A stretch of DNA of 64,000 nt from Desulfobotulus mexicanus (GCF_006175995.1 NZ_VDMB01000006.1:35521-99520), one strand, 5' to 3'; positions 26,533 to 37,758 are shown, numbered from the stretch's first letter. Notes: a model not told the origin generated them from the sequence alone. Numbers and translations: made by a program.

Positions 26533-27120
26533 TTATCGGATAACAAACTGAGCCCGACGATTTTTTGACCATGCGGCTTCATTCTGAGCAGGATCCAGGG
26601 GACGCTCTTCTCCATAGCTGATGGTGGCAATACGGGCATCAGCAATGCCACTGTCCACCAGATACTGCTTTACACTACGGGCGCGTCTGTCTCCCAGGGC
26701 AAGGTTATACTCCCTTGTTCCCCTCTCATCACAGTGACCCTCAACGCTGATTTTTACTCCGGGATTATTCCTCAGCCATGCCACCTTGGCATCCAGCACC
26801 TTCATGGCTTCTGAAGTCAATGCGAAGCTGTCAAATTCAAAATGAACATGCTGATTAAGAAAGGCAGCCTTTTCTTCCGCCTTTTTCTTTGCTTCGGCCT
26901 TTTCCCTTTCAAGGCGCTCTGCTGCAATGCGTGCTTCCTCGGCTTTCCTTGCTTCTGCTTCAGCAGCAAGGCGCGCAGCTTCTTCTTCCTGTCTCAGCTG
27001 CTCAGCCATTTCCTGCTCCGCCAGATCAGCACCTCCGGTTTTACCGGCACAGGATGCCAGCACCATCACACAGGGAACCGCCAGAACCAGGCCAAAACGA
27101 ACCCACGATTTCACAGACAT
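26533..27120 (-). CDS. pal: Peptidoglycan-associated lipoprotein Pal
   Basis: An outer membrane lipoprotein that anchors the Tol complex to peptidoglycan. The 195-residue form starts at ATG 27120 with AGGAGG 4 bases upstream. It has a lipobox LASC near residue 24, a Glu/Ala/Lys-rich helical linker at about 37-85, and an OmpA-like domain with VEGHCDERGTREYNLALGDRRA and the ISYGEERPLDPAQNEAAWSKNRR end. Asp and Arg residues for diaminopimelate binding are present. Confidence 0.96.
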   Translation of the reverse strand: MSVKSWVRFGLVLAVPCVMVLASCAGKTGGADLAEQEMAEQLRQEEEAARLAAEAEARKAEEARIAAERLEREKAEAKKKAEEKAAFLNQHVHFEFDSFALTSEAMKVLDAKVAWLRNNPGVKISVEGHCDERGTREYNLALGDRRARSVKQYLVDSGIADARIATISYGEERPLDPAQNEAAWSKNRRAQFVIR

Positions 27121-27136
27121 ACATCCTCCTTTATTA

Positions 27137-28498
27137 CTATTCAAAGCGTACAGGTTTCAACGACCATCTCGGCGTAGTCTGAGCGCCGGGCATGGACAAC
27201 AAACGACGCTGATCTGTTCCGTAGGCAGTCATGACATAAAGATTGAACACACCTTCTCTGGAAGATGTAAACGCAATCAGGCTGCCATCTGGTGACCAGG
27301 TCGGATCTTCATTATCTCTGGAATTCTGTGTCAGCTGAACAACCCTCTGCCCATCAAGATCCATGCGGTAAATATTGATTCCCTCGCCCCTGCGCATCCC
27401 CACAAAGGCCAGATTCCTGCCATCGGGTGAAAAAGCAGGCGAGGTATTATAGTTACCCTCAAAGGTCAGCCTTTGAACCCTTCCGGATTCCATATTCTTC
27501 AAATAAATCTGGGGAGATCCCGATCGCCTGGACACAAAAGCCATTTGTTTTCCATCGGGAGAAAAGGCGGGAGATACATCAATATCCCAACTATGGGTTA
27601 ATTTCTTAATAACTTTCCCATGACCGGTCAACAAATAAATATTCTGATGCCCTTCAAAGGAGAGGGTAGCAGCCAACTGAAAAGCACCCGGAACCCAGGC
27701 CGGAGTAATGTTCAAGCCGGGCTTGGAAACATGAACACCGCGCCCTCCATCCAGATGCTTAATGAAAAGATCCGGATTGCCTTCTCTGTAGGAAGTGTAG
27801 GCCAGCCAGTTCCCGTCGGAAGACCATGCCGGTGAAAGGGCTATACTCTGATCCCTTGTAATCTGCCGCACCCCTGTGCAATCATAATCACAGATATAAA
27901 TTTCTTTATGCCCTGTGGTATCCGACACAAAAGCCAGACGGCTTTCATAAAGACCCTGACGTCCGGTTACCTGAAACAGAACCTCACTGGCAAAAAGCCT
28001 GAACATCCTGCGGAAATCCGATACCGGCCCCCGATAACGCTTACCCACCACAAGACTTTCCTGAATCACATCAAAAAGCCTGCACTCCATTTCCAGTTGA
28101 CCATCCCCGGCCAGGACAAGACCTATACTGGTAAGAAGTTCCACTCCCTGTTTTTTCCAAATGGAAAAATCGATTTTAGATGCCACAATACCATCCAGCG
28201 TTGGAAAACCCGGCTTATCATGGGCTGACTGCACCATAAAATAACCTGAAAAATCCACAGCACCGGCAAAGTATTCCCCACCTTTTTCACCCACATCCCG
28301 CAGAGTTTCCTGTTCTCCGGAAAATACAAAAGCCGGTATGGCAATGGGAATTTTACGCAAAAAAGGAGCCTGAATATCAATAATGGGAATTTCATCCATG
28401 GAAAATGAAGGACATGGAAATATAATCAGAAGACCCAGAATCAAAGTAAAAGCTGCCGCACAACTCCAGTTTTTCTTTTTCATGCCATTCCCTGTCAC
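27137..28498 (-). CDS. tolB: Tol-Pal system beta-propeller protein TolB
   Basis: A periplasmic protein that interacts with Pal and TolA. The 453-residue protein has a signal peptide, an N-terminal alpha/beta domain (IPIAIPAFVFSG...) and a six-bladed propeller with repeated SPAWSSDGNWLAYTS and SPAFSPDGKQMAFVS type blades. The GTG start at 28498 overlaps the tolA stop as GTGA, which suggests coupling; ATG 28483 with AGGG is an alternative that also keeps the signal peptide. Confidence 0.96.
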   Translation of the reverse strand: MTGNGMKKKNWSCAAAFTLILGLLIIFPCPSFSMDEIPIIDIQAPFLRKIPIAIPAFVFSGEQETLRDVGEKGGEYFAGAVDFSGYFMVQSAHDKPGFPTLDGIVASKIDFSIWKKQGVELLTSIGLVLAGDGQLEMECRLFDVIQESLVVGKRYRGPVSDFRRMFRLFASEVLFQVTGRQGLYESRLAFVSDTTGHKEIYICDYDCTGVRQITRDQSIALSPAWSSDGNWLAYTSYREGNPDLFIKHLDGGRGVHVSKPGLNITPAWVPGAFQLAATLSFEGHQNIYLLTGHGKVIKKLTHSWDIDVSPAFSPDGKQMAFVSRRSGSPQIYLKNMESGRVQRLTFEGNYNTSPAFSPDGRNLAFVGMRRGEGINIYRMDLDGQRVVQLTQNSRDNEDPTWSPDGSLIAFTSSREGVFNLYVMTAYGTDQRRLLSMPGAQTTPRWSLKPVRFE

Positions 28499-29367
28499 AG
28501 ATCCACCCCTTTATCCGTAAAACGAAAACCAATGGCTATACGCTCATCGGACAGGGCCTCGGGAAAAGGCTGAAAAGGCTCAGCCTTCAGTATGGCCCTG
28601 CGTGCTGACTCATCAATGTGCCTGTTTCCGGAAGATTGCTGTAACCTGAGGTTTCTTACACGACCTTCCCGGCTAATTTCAAAAACCACAACAGCTCCCT
28701 GATCAGAACGGCCTGAACCTGCATAGGCCCAATTCTGCTGAACCCTATGTGCAGCAAGGGAAATATATAAATCCCTGGCTCGCCCAGCTGCTGCCCCACC
28801 TGAACCTTGTGTACCAGCTGGCCCTGCACCTCTGCCCGAAGGGGCTTCTGCAACCTGACGTTCAAGATTCTCAAGAGCTTCCTGTAAAGCCACTGGTCTT
28901 CCTTCTTCCACCTTCCTTGCCATATCTCCCAAAGCAGAATCCAACAGGCTCCGATGGACTTCTTCCGCCGAGGGACGGGATCTCTGGGGTACACTGGGTC
29001 GCTTCAGTGGAATGGGGTCCTCGGTATGTTTTTTTGAAACCGTTTCCCTCGGCTTTTCTTCAGAAGGCAGACGAAGGGTTTCCGGAGACTTTACCGGCAA
29101 AGGCTCAGGCGGAGAAGATGGTCTTGAAACAGCAGGTGATTTCTCAGGAACCGCAGCAGCAGGAGCCTGCGCTGTAACAGGTCCCGAAGAAGAAACCGGG
29201 GCCACAAGATCCACCAGCATAGGACTGATCTTCTGGGGAACGGCAACACCAAACCATCTGGGAAACAAAATAGTAGACCCAAAAAAAATAATATGGGCTG
29301 CCAGAGATACAGCAAGAAAGAGTCCGAAACGATTTTCCAGACCGGACACCATGCCTGCAACCATCAT
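28495..29367 (-). CDS. tolA: TolA / TonB-family energy transducer
   Basis: The inner membrane protein that transmits proton-motive force from TolQR to the outer membrane. The 290 residues have an N-terminal membrane helix at about 13-34, a Pro/Ser/Glu-rich periplasmic linker, and a C-terminal TonB-like domain (AVVVFEISREGRVRNLRLQQSSGNRHID). The long Ala-rich helix of E. coli TolA is replaced by a proline-rich linker, so the protein looks intermediate between TolA and TonB. Position in the tol operon favours TolA. Its start overlaps the tolR stop as ATGA. Confidence 0.9.
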   Translation of the reverse strand: MMVAGMVSGLENRFGLFLAVSLAAHIIFFGSTILFPRWFGVAVPQKISPMLVDLVAPVSSSGPVTAQAPAAAVPEKSPAVSRPSSPPEPLPVKSPETLRLPSEEKPRETVSKKHTEDPIPLKRPSVPQRSRPSAEEVHRSLLDSALGDMARKVEEGRPVALQEALENLERQVAEAPSGRGAGPAGTQGSGGAAAGRARDLYISLAAHRVQQNWAYAGSGRSDQGAVVVFEISREGRVRNLRLQQSSGNRHIDESARRAILKAEPFQPFPEALSDERIAIGFRFTDKGVDL

Positions 29368-29780
29368 TTAACCTTATCTCCAATGGGTTGGGTCAACATG
29401 CCCAGCCGCGTGACCCCCGCCTTACGCACTCCATTCATCACTTCCACAACCCTGCCGTAGGGCACTTCTGCATCAGCCTTTAAAAGAACCTGGACATCGG
29501 GATCCCCGCGAAGAAGGTCTGCCATGCGGTTTTCCAGAAAGCCGGGAGCAATGCGAACATCCTGAATCCATACGACTCCATCCCTGTCCACCACAAGGAC
29601 GAGAGGATCAGCAGATTCTTCCAATGCCGCAGAATCCACCTGGGGCAGATTAACTTCTTCGCCCTGCTGCAGCATGGGAACCGTAACCATGAACATAATC
29701 AGCAATACCAGCATGACATCCACAAAGGGAGTCACGTTGATATCACTCATCATCTCACCATTCTTAAGGCCTCCGGCCAT
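29364..29780 (-). CDS. tolR: Tol-Pal proton channel subunit TolR (ExbD family)
   Basis: A 138-residue ExbD/TolR protein with a single N-terminal helix. The channel Asp lies in [18 protein letters not shown]. The periplasmic domain contains [21 protein letters not shown]. It overlaps both tolQ and tolA by one to four bases. The position between tolQ and tolA favours TolR over ExbD. Confidence 0.95.
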   Translation of the reverse strand: MAGGLKNGEMMSDINVTPFVDVMLVLLIMFMVTVPMLQQGEEVNLPQVDSAALEESADPLVLVVDRDGVVWIQDVRIAPGFLENRMADLLRGDPDVQVLLKADAEVPYGRVVEVMNGVRKAGVTRLGMLTQPIGDKVK

Positions 29781-30478
29781 CAGGATTCTCCCGGGATACG
29801 GTGAAGATCACGCTCCACCACATTTAAAAAATCCGCAGAAAAATTTTCAAGCTCCGAGCCAATGGTACGTATCCTGTGTAAAAAGGTATTATAGGCAACC
29901 ACGGCAGGTATAGCCACGCCAAGTCCAATGGCCGTTGCAACAAGGGCCTCTGAAATACCCGGAGCCACCACAGCCAGACTGGCTGACCCCTTTAACCCTA
30001 TACCGTGAAAAGCCTCCATAATTCCCCATACGGTTCCAAGAAGGCCAATGAAGGGAGCCGTATTTCCACATGTGGCAAGAAAAGACACCAGCTGACCCAT
30101 CCTGGTAACCTCTGCAGAACAGGTACGGTCCAGCGTTCTCTTTAAAGTATCCAGACCTGCAACACCTGTGCCGCCACCCTGCCCTCCCCCAGCCCTTCCC
30201 ATGGCATTCAATTCTTTATATCCAGCCCGGAAAAGGCGGGCAGCAGGACTTTCACCCATATGCTTCATTTTTGCATAGACATCCGAAAGACTGGAGCTTT
30301 TCCAGAAAAACTCCTGAAAACGAAGGGATTCCTGATAATCACGGCGCAATGAAAAAAATTTTATAAAAATAATCGCCCATGAAACCACAGAGAATAAAAG
30401 AAGAACCAGAAGAACAAGCTTTACAACAATACCTGCAGAACCAAGAACAGTCAGCAAATCCAGAGAATCGTGGGCCAT
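29780..30478 (-). CDS. tolQ: Tol-Pal proton channel subunit TolQ (ExbB/MotA family)
   Basis: The proton channel scaffold of the Tol system. The 232 residues from ATG 30478 (AGGGAG 5-6 bases upstream; an in-frame GTG at 30484 is an alternative) contain three membrane helices, with the conserved [17 protein letters not shown] and [24 protein letters not shown] channel helices. A Gly-rich insert ([12 protein letters not shown]) occurs in the cytoplasmic loop. It is the first gene of the tol-pal-ruv group. Confidence 0.95.
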   Translation of the reverse strand: MAHDSLDLLTVLGSAGIVVKLVLLVLLLFSVVSWAIIFIKFFSLRRDYQESLRFQEFFWKSSSLSDVYAKMKHMGESPAARLFRAGYKELNAMGRAGGGQGGGTGVAGLDTLKRTLDRTCSAEVTRMGQLVSFLATCGNTAPFIGLLGTVWGIMEAFHGIGLKGSASLAVVAPGISEALVATAIGLGVAIPAVVAYNTFLHRIRTIGSELENFSADFLNVVERDLHRIPGES

Positions 30479-30599
30479 AATCACTCCCTAAAAAAAAACG
30501 GGGTATCTGCAAAAAAACTGAATACCTCCCAAAATAATGCAATCCAATACCTATAGGACACCGTATGCGCTGTCAAGAAAAGGAGAATCCAGCCCGTGT

Positions 30600-30650
30600 A
30601 ATCAAAACAACAAAACCCCTGATATGCACAAAATTACACATCAGGGGTTT
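30600..30650 (-). terminator. Terminator of groESL
   Basis: On the minus strand AAACCCCTGAT (30650-30640) pairs with ATCAGGGGTTTT (30623-30612) and TGTTGTTTT follows. It lies about 40 bases after the groEL stop, before the tolQ promoter region. Confidence 0.7.
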
Positions 30651-30688
30651 AAAAAACAGGTACTCATAAAAGACAAAATATCAGACCA

Positions 30689-32359
<1,671 letters not shown>

Positions 32360-32468
32360 TCAAATATGTTTTTTATTGAAGAATCAAAACAGAACCTGAG
32401 CAACAGGTCTTGATGGACAAAAACAATGTCAGCATATGTTTTTTAAGTCACCTACAGCTTTTAAAGCC

Positions 32469-32762
32469 TCAGGCCTCATCCACAATGGCGTACACATCAT
32501 CCTGGGACATCATCAGAAATTCTTCACCGCCCATTTTCACTTCATTTCCGCCATATTTACTGAAAAGCACCCGGTCTCCCACCTTGATATCCATGGGGAT
32601 GCGCTCTCCCTTATCATTCATGCGACCGGCACCTACGGCAATAACCGTTCCTTCTGCGGGTTTTTCCTTAACAGTATCCGGAATAATAATGCCACCCTTA
32701 GTGGTTTTAGCCTCTTCGGTACGCTTGACAACAATACGGTCAAACAAAGGTCTGATGTTCAT
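32469..32762 (-). CDS. groES: Co-chaperonin GroES
   Basis: The lid of the GroEL cage. The 97-residue form starts at ATG 32762 with AGGAGA 9 bases upstream; the frame extends further but without support. MNIRPLFDRIVVKRTEE opens the beta barrel, the mobile loop is around EEAKTTKGGIIIPDTVKEKP, and VGDRVLFSKYGGNEVK is present. No CIRCE inverted repeat (TTAGCACTC/GAGTGCTAA) was found upstream, so regulation by HrcA is not supported by the sequence. Confidence 0.97.
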   Translation of the reverse strand: MNIRPLFDRIVVKRTEEAKTTKGGIIIPDTVKEKPAEGTVIAVGAGRMNDKGERIPMDIKVGDRVLFSKYGGNEVKMGGEEFLMMSQDDVYAIVDEA

Positions 32763-33015
32763 TTTGAAATCTCTCCTTTTTAAAAAAAATGGGCAAAAAG
32801 TTGATTCATTTGGATTACTCCGGAATCCGGTCATTACTTTAATCACGACCAAAGACTTGTAAAGTGCCATGAAAAAAAAGTACTCTTTTTTTCATCCGTC
32901 AGAACAGGAAACAGGCACCATAAAGCCCGACTCCGGGAAATATTAAGACAAAAAAACCGTCACCATTCGATGCAGAACCCTAAAGATTCTCTTAAGGAAG
33001 GTCAGACACAGAATT

Positions 33016-33261
33016 TCATTCCGTATCCGATACAGCGGAAGAAGCACCGGAATCCGATACTGGTGCCGAAGAAGGTGCTTTGTTTCCACCATAATCCGTT
33101 ACATACCAGCCCCCTCCCTTAAGATGGAAAGTCGTCTGGGACATAACCTTGCGAACAGATCCGCCACAGCCCTGACATGTCGTCAGAGGAGGATCGGATA
33201 TCTTCTGCAATACATCCATCACCTGTCCACACTGGGCACATTCATACTCATAAATAGGCAT
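33016..33261 (-). CDS. FmdB-family zinc ribbon protein
   Basis: An 81-residue protein starting MPIYEYECAQCGQVMDVLQK, with two CxxC pairs (CAQC and CQGC) that form a zinc ribbon, followed by VRKVMSQTTFHLKGGGWYVTDYG and a Ser/Ala-rich tail. FmdB-like proteins were named as possible regulators of formamidase/amidase genes, but most are of unknown function. The start ATG 33261 has AGGAG 8 bases upstream. It is located just upstream of groES on the same strand. Confidence 0.9.
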   Translation of the reverse strand: MPIYEYECAQCGQVMDVLQKISDPPLTTCQGCGGSVRKVMSQTTFHLKGGGWYVTDYGGNKAPSSAPVSDSGASSAVSDTE

Positions 33262-33411
33262 GCCACAATCTCCTGATCTAAAAAAAGACACAAAACTTTA
33301 AGAAAAAAAGCAGGTATCCCAAAGACAGCTAAAGATAGTCAGTTCTCAGCCCTTGTCAAGAATACATACCGAATAGACAACAAAAGAAATCAAAGAAGCA
33401 AGCATTTGAAA

Positions 33412-33975
33412 TCAAAAGACATCCAAGCCAGACCCGCCATTGTCATAAAAAAAAGACCGCACAAGATCCATCCCGGAGACCATAATTTCCGAGGCGATTC
33501 TGTCCGTAACCTCCTGAACCTTTTTTTCTTCCTGCATTCGCACTTCCGAAGAAGCTTCAAACAATTGCAGATGCCTTGAAAAACGGACCACATGAACCAG
33601 TTCATGCACAAGAATATAAACCAGAAATGGCAATTCAGAGATCTGCCTGTTCTCCCGCAGACAGCGCAGAATGGAACCATCCTGAAGACAGATCCGGTAG
33701 GCCGTAAAAACAGAAGCCTGGGTACTCCGTTGCCATGGAATACCTACATAGCGCAACACCTGGGCATAGGCGTGACCTGCATGTTCATGGTCAAAAAGAT
33801 CCTTTGCCGTCTTCACATCATAGCGCAGGCGCCCCCAGCCCGACGTACTCATTTTATAAAAACCAGCAACGGACTCTTCGGCAACGGGCAGTGCCATATC
33901 CAGAACTTCCAGCATCTCACCGGAAAAAAACACTGTTCCTTCACAAAGTTTCATCAACACCTCCCGGGCTGCCAT
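33412..33975 (-). CDS. Putative HExxH zinc metalloprotein of unknown function
   Basis: A 187-residue soluble protein with VYILVHELVHVVRFSRHLQLFEAS at about 119-142; the HELVH at 124-128 is a zinc-peptidase-type HExxH motif, with Glu140 or Glu144 as a possible third ligand. No signal peptide is seen. The N-terminal half is helical (SGEMLEVLDMALPVAEESVAGFYKM). I recognise no named family. A peptidase function is inferred from the motif only. Confidence 0.7.
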   Translation of the reverse strand: MAAREVLMKLCEGTVFFSGEMLEVLDMALPVAEESVAGFYKMSTSGWGRLRYDVKTAKDLFDHEHAGHAYAQVLRYVGIPWQRSTQASVFTAYRICLQDGSILRCLRENRQISELPFLVYILVHELVHVVRFSRHLQLFEASSEVRMQEEKKVQEVTDRIASEIMVSGMDLVRSFFYDNGGSGLDVF

Positions 33976-34095
33976 GGTTTTTCCAGAAAATCATATGGAC
34001 AAGAAGAGCAGCCGCATGCTACTAAAGCAACTTATCGATTCGCCAGAAAGATCGATGAACAAGATTTTTTTTCCTTTCAGACTGGAGGTGATATT

Positions 34096-34191
34096 TTGGG
34101 TAGTGTTATTAAAAAACGCAGAAAAAAAATGCGGCGCCACAAGCACCGGAAACTTTTGGCACGTACACGCCATCAGCGTAGAAAAAAATAA
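34096..34191 (+). CDS. AURKAIP1/COX24-domain small basic protein
   Basis: A 31-residue protein, MGSVIKKRRKKM at the start and RTRHQRRKK at the end, with almost half Lys/Arg. This matches the short COX24-like proteins found in many bacteria, relatives of a mitochondrial small-subunit ribosomal protein. The start is TTG 34096 behind a strong GGAGGTG with 5-base spacing. It is followed at once by a strong terminator, so it is a single-gene unit. A ribosomal role is likely but not shown by the sequence. Confidence 0.82.
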   Translation: MGSVIKKRRKKMRRHKHRKLLARTRHQRRKK

Positions 34192-34211
34192 TTTTCATGC
34201 CTTTTTCCGGC

Positions 34212-34247
34212 AAAAAAAAAGCACCCGTTTCCGGGTGCTTTTTTTTA
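34212..34247. terminator. Bidirectional terminator
   Basis: AAAAAAAAAGCACCCG, loop TTT, CGGGTGCTTTTTTTT forms a perfect stem flanked by A and T runs. It serves the COX24-like gene on the plus strand and hflKC on the minus strand. Confidence 0.9.
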
Positions 34248-34258
34248 TACGTCTGCAG

Positions 34259-35245
34259 TTAACGCTGATTCACGCCCTGCCTGTTCAAAAACCTCATAAA
34301 ATCTGAATCCGTGGAAAAAACCACAGAGCTGCCTTCCAGGGCTTCCCTGTAAGTCTCAAGTGTTTTCTGATAGGTATAAAAGTTTGGATCCACACCATAG
34401 GTATCTCCAAGCAGGCGAACCACCTTTGCATCCGCTGTACCCCGGATCTTCTGGGCTGTCCTGTATGCCTCGGATTCTATAAGCTGCAGCTCCCTTTCCT
34501 TATCACCCCGGATCTTGCGGGCTTCCCCCACACCCTCGGAACGGTATTTCTCGGCAATCTGCCTGCGTTCAGCAATCATACGCTTATATACGGATTCACG
34601 AACCTGCTCCACGTAGTTGATTCTCTTGATCTTCACATCCACAAGCTCAATACCGAAAACATCCAGCCTGGGCTGGGCCTGAGCCAGAATCTGCTCTGTA
34701 ATTTTCTCTCTGCCCACACGGATTTCACGGGCTCTTTCATCCCTGGCAAAAGCGGTTCTGTCCCGTTCTTCTTCAATGGTTTCCACTTCACCAAAGGCAT
34801 CCAGTTCCACCCATGGGTCCATCTCACGGTTAGTCCATCTAACGGATTCCACAAGGGCATTGGATGTCACAAGGTTGCGGATGGCAGGATCAATAATTTC
34901 ATCCAGACGACCTTTGGCAAGGGAAAAACTGCCAATGGACTGAAAGAATTTCACAGGATCCACAATGCGCCAGCGGGCAAAGGCATCCACATAAATATAA
35001 GTTTTATCAAGCGTTGGGATCTGTCCCGGATCTCCGTCCCATGCCTGAAGATTCTTCGGGAAAAAAGTTGCTACCTGCACAAAGGGAACCTTGAACTTCA
35101 AACCCGGCTCCACAATGGGATCCCCCACAAGACGGCCAAACTGTGTTATGACAGCCTGCTCCGTTTCATCCACAACAAAAGCCGCAGAATAGGCCAGCAG
35201 CAGAACCGCCACCAGAACTGCGCCAATGAGACCTTTCATATTCAT
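34259..35245 (-). CDS. hflC: FtsH protease modulator HflC
   Basis: A membrane-anchored SPFH/Band-7 protein of 328 aa that forms a cage around FtsH together with HflK. It has an N-terminal membrane helix at about 5-23 and a large periplasmic SPFH domain with QAVITQFGRLVGDPIVEPGLKFKVPF, the R-rich DERAREIRVGREKIT segment, IELVDVKIKRINYVEQVRESVYKRM and the AQKIRGTADAKVVRLL helix. It overlaps hflK by four bases (ATGA). Confidence 0.95.
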   Translation of the reverse strand: MNMKGLIGAVLVAVLLLAYSAAFVVDETEQAVITQFGRLVGDPIVEPGLKFKVPFVQVATFFPKNLQAWDGDPGQIPTLDKTYIYVDAFARWRIVDPVKFFQSIGSFSLAKGRLDEIIDPAIRNLVTSNALVESVRWTNREMDPWVELDAFGEVETIEEERDRTAFARDERAREIRVGREKITEQILAQAQPRLDVFGIELVDVKIKRINYVEQVRESVYKRMIAERRQIAEKYRSEGVGEARKIRGDKERELQLIESEAYRTAQKIRGTADAKVVRLLGDTYGVDPNFYTYQKTLETYREALEGSSVVFSTDSDFMRFLNRQGVNQR

Positions 35246-36294
35246 TGCTTCACCCCGAGTTCTTTTCCAAGGTTCAGGAAGGGCAGCACATTGCCCTGAT
35301 CCGAATCGATGATGTACTTATCCTTCAGTGTCGGCAGCAGTTCCCGCATCATTTCAAGATACATGCGACGCTCCGTAACATCCTTTGCACTGACATACTC
35401 TGCGTATATACTGTTGAATCTCGCCGCATCACCCTCAGCACGGTTAACCCTGTTCAGGGCATAACCTTCCGCCTCACGAATGACACGTTCCGCTTCACCC
35501 CTGGCTGCGGGAACGGCCCGGTTATACTCTTCCTTGGCCTTGTAGATCATCTGCTCCCTTTCCTGGGTAGCCTGATTCACCTCGTTAAAGGAAGGCTGAA
35601 CAGGTTCAGGAACGTTAGTACGCTTCATCTCTACGGTGACCACATGTATCCCGGATTCCGCCTTGTCCAGCTCCCGCTGAAGAATCTCCCGGGCAGCAAT
35701 GGCAATCTCCTCACGGGCACTTATAACCTCATTGATACTTCTGTCACCCACCACAAGGCGCATACATGCCTCGGAAAGATCCCTCAGAAGCTGCCTTGGG
35801 TCCTGAACCTTAAACATGAAATTGTAAGGATCCCGGATCTGATACTGCACAATCCAGGGAACCAGCGCCACATTGAGATCTCCGGTCAGCATAAGGGCAG
35901 CATTTTCCATATCACTGCCAGCAAACCGGCTGCGGGCATCCATATTTTCCCTGTACCCGAATTCTTCCTTGTAAACCAGCCGGACCCTCACCTTGTTTAC
36001 GGTTTCAATTCCCGCAGGCAGCTTGAAGTTCAAGCCGGGTTCCGTGATCCTTGCAAATTTTCCAAAGCGCTGAACAACCCCAACCTCGGAAACACCAATG
36101 GTGTAAAACATGGTAGACCCCATGAGAACAGCAATGGCCACCAGAACAATAAGCCACAGACTTCCGGGTACCTTCATGTTTTTCAACTGTTCCACCATTT
36201 CATCCACCTGAGGTGGCTTTCCTGCGCCACCACCACCAGAACGACGCTCGTTCTGCTGCTGTTTGTCCCTGAGCTTATCCCAATCCCAATTCAT
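35242..36294 (-). CDS. hflK: FtsH protease modulator HflK
   Basis: The partner of HflC, 350 aa. A cytoplasmic Gly/Gln-rich tail (RRSGGGGAGKPPQ) precedes a membrane helix at about 46-66. The SPFH domain follows (TIGVSEVGVVQRFGKFARITEPGLNFKLP), with the VEMKRTNVPEPVQPSFNEVNQATQER segment typical of HflK. No hfq-hflX-type neighbours are present. GGAAGG lies upstream of the ATG. Confidence 0.95.
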   Translation of the reverse strand: MNWDWDKLRDKQQQNERRSGGGGAGKPPQVDEMVEQLKNMKVPGSLWLIVLVAIAVLMGSTMFYTIGVSEVGVVQRFGKFARITEPGLNFKLPAGIETVNKVRVRLVYKEEFGYRENMDARSRFAGSDMENAALMLTGDLNVALVPWIVQYQIRDPYNFMFKVQDPRQLLRDLSEACMRLVVGDRSINEVISAREEIAIAAREILQRELDKAESGIHVVTVEMKRTNVPEPVQPSFNEVNQATQEREQMIYKAKEEYNRAVPAARGEAERVIREAEGYALNRVNRAEGDAARFNSIYAEYVSAKDVTERRMYLEMMRELLPTLKDKYIIDSDQGNVLPFLNLGKELGVKQ

Positions 36295-36718
36295 ATGTGC
36301 ATCTTCCTTCCAAAAGGTTTAAATATCCCCAAAGGGGGCACAACCCTTAACCGTTTCCAACCAAAAAAACCATCCTTAAATTCAAATGGTTAAAAAAACC
36401 AACTTTCATTTCACCATCAAAAAAACACTCTTGTTTTAATTGCTTTTTCCAAATTCAGAACAAAAGACCACATCCTCCCTTCTAATTATTTCCTGCCTGC
36501 TTTCTTCATGTGGTTCAAGAAAAAAGCAGTTATGGGTATGAGCAAACAGATTTAATTTATGAATATTAAAAATAGCGGAAGATAAAAGCAAAAAGTACAT
36601 TATTACAAAATAAAATGCAAAGGTTTCCAAGTCAAGAAAAATACAAAATACATCCACTGACCCCTTACAGACATCCAATGGATTGACAAGCAGCTTTTTT
36701 ACAAATAAATTTTATAAA
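36295..36718. other. AT-rich divergent intergenic region
   Basis: It lies between the starts of hflK and the DciA-like gene, so promoters for both strands are expected here. An 80-codon minus-strand frame (36436-36678) is AT-rich, lacks a ribosome binding site and shows no known features. I see no clear promoter, RNA or repeat. Confidence 0.5.
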
Positions 36719-37039
36719 ATGATAAATCAAAGACCAAAAAATAAACGTTTCACCCACATCAGCACAGCACTCAACACAACACTGGAACCCTTCCGCTCCC
36801 GCTATGCAAAGGGAGATTTTCAGGAAATATGGGCATCATGGGAAGCTGCCGTAGGACCTGAGATTGCAAAAAACGCAAAACCTGCTGGTTTCCGTGACGG
36901 CTGCCTTCTGGTTTCCGTCAGCTGTTCTGTATGGATGCAGCATCTGCAGTTCTTAAAATCCGATATTACAGAACGCATCAATACAGCATACGGATCTCCC
37001 ATAATCCGGGATATCCGCCTTCGCATCGGACAGCAGTGA
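36719..37039 (+). CDS. DUF721 / DciA-like protein
   Basis: A 106-residue protein with the DUF721 pattern: the helical start, then IWASWEAAVGPEIAKNAKPAGFRDGCLLVSVSCSVWMQHLQFLKSD in pieces, ending IRLRIGQ. DUF721 includes DciA, the ancestral loader of the replicative helicase DnaB. ATG 36719 is preferred over TTG 36683, but neither has a good Shine-Dalgarno. Its TGA overlaps the GTG of the next gene. Confidence 0.78.
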   Translation: MINQRPKNKRFTHISTALNTTLEPFRSRYAKGDFQEIWASWEAAVGPEIAKNAKPAGFRDGCLLVSVSCSVWMQHLQFLKSDITERINTAYGSPIIRDIRLRIGQQ

Positions 37040-37758
37040 ATAATTTAACCACAGACAGCCTCGGAAACCTTCATATACAGCAGCACAGCAGAGGCTACCG
37101 CTTCTCCATAGATCCCCTGCTGCTGGCCTGGCATACCCATCCCCGTGCAGGAGAACACATACTTGATCTTGGAACAGGATGCGGCATCCTTTCCCTGCTG
37201 ATGGCACAAAAACAACCGGATCTGAGAATCACTGCCGTTGAGATCCAACCGGAGCTTGCATCTCTGGCCCGGCGCAATGTACTTGCAAACCAAATGCAAG
37301 ATACCATAAATATCTTTGAAATGGACATGCGGTTTCTCAGTCAGAAAAAACTCTGCGGCCCAGTTGACCGCATTCTCATCAATCCTCCCTATTACCGAAA
37401 AGACTGTGGCCGTACCAATCCGGGCAGCGAGAAAGCCGCAGCCCGCCATGAAATATATATAAATCTTGAAGAATGGACAAAACTGGCTGCCTCTCTTCTG
37501 AAAACCGGAGGCAGACTCCATTGCGTTTTTCCAGCTGAACGCTGCGCAGAAGTGCTTTATGCCATGACCATAAGCAGGATAATCCCGAAAAATATCCGGA
37601 ACGTCCACTCCACAGCCCAAAGCCCGGCATCCCTTATCCTTGCGGAAGGAGCCCTGGGTGCCGGACAAGGATGCACTCTCGCCCCCCCGCTTATCCTTTA
37701 CAAGGCCCCGGATGTATACAGTGATGAGGCGCGACAGATACTCTGGCCGCAAATTTGA
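37036..37758 (+). CDS. TrmN6-like tRNA1(Val) (adenine(37)-N6)-methyltransferase family protein
   Basis: A class I SAM-dependent methyltransferase of 240 aa. ILDLGTGCGILSLLMAQ is the SAM-binding motif I, AVEIQPELASLARRN is motif II, and ILINPPYY is the NPPY motif of N6-adenine methylation. YRFSIDPLLLAWH at the start is typical of the YfiC/TrmN6 family. GTG 37036 overlaps the upstream stop as GTGA and is chosen over an earlier ATG inside the DciA-like gene. The exact substrate is inferred from family. Confidence 0.85.
   Translation: MNNLTTDSLGNLHIQQHSRGYRFSIDPLLLAWHTHPRAGEHILDLGTGCGILSLLMAQKQPDLRITAVEIQPELASLARRNVLANQMQDTINIFEMDMRFLSQKKLCGPVDRILINPPYYRKDCGRTNPGSEKAAARHEIYINLEEWTKLAASLLKTGGRLHCVFPAERCAEVLYAMTISRIIPKNIRNVHSTAQSPASLILAEGALGAGQGCTLAPPLILYKAPDVYSDEARQILWPQI

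Noticed and set aside
32763-33015. CIRCE element upstream of groES
   Set aside because: No TTAGCACTC-N9-GAGTGCTAA or near match was found on either strand.
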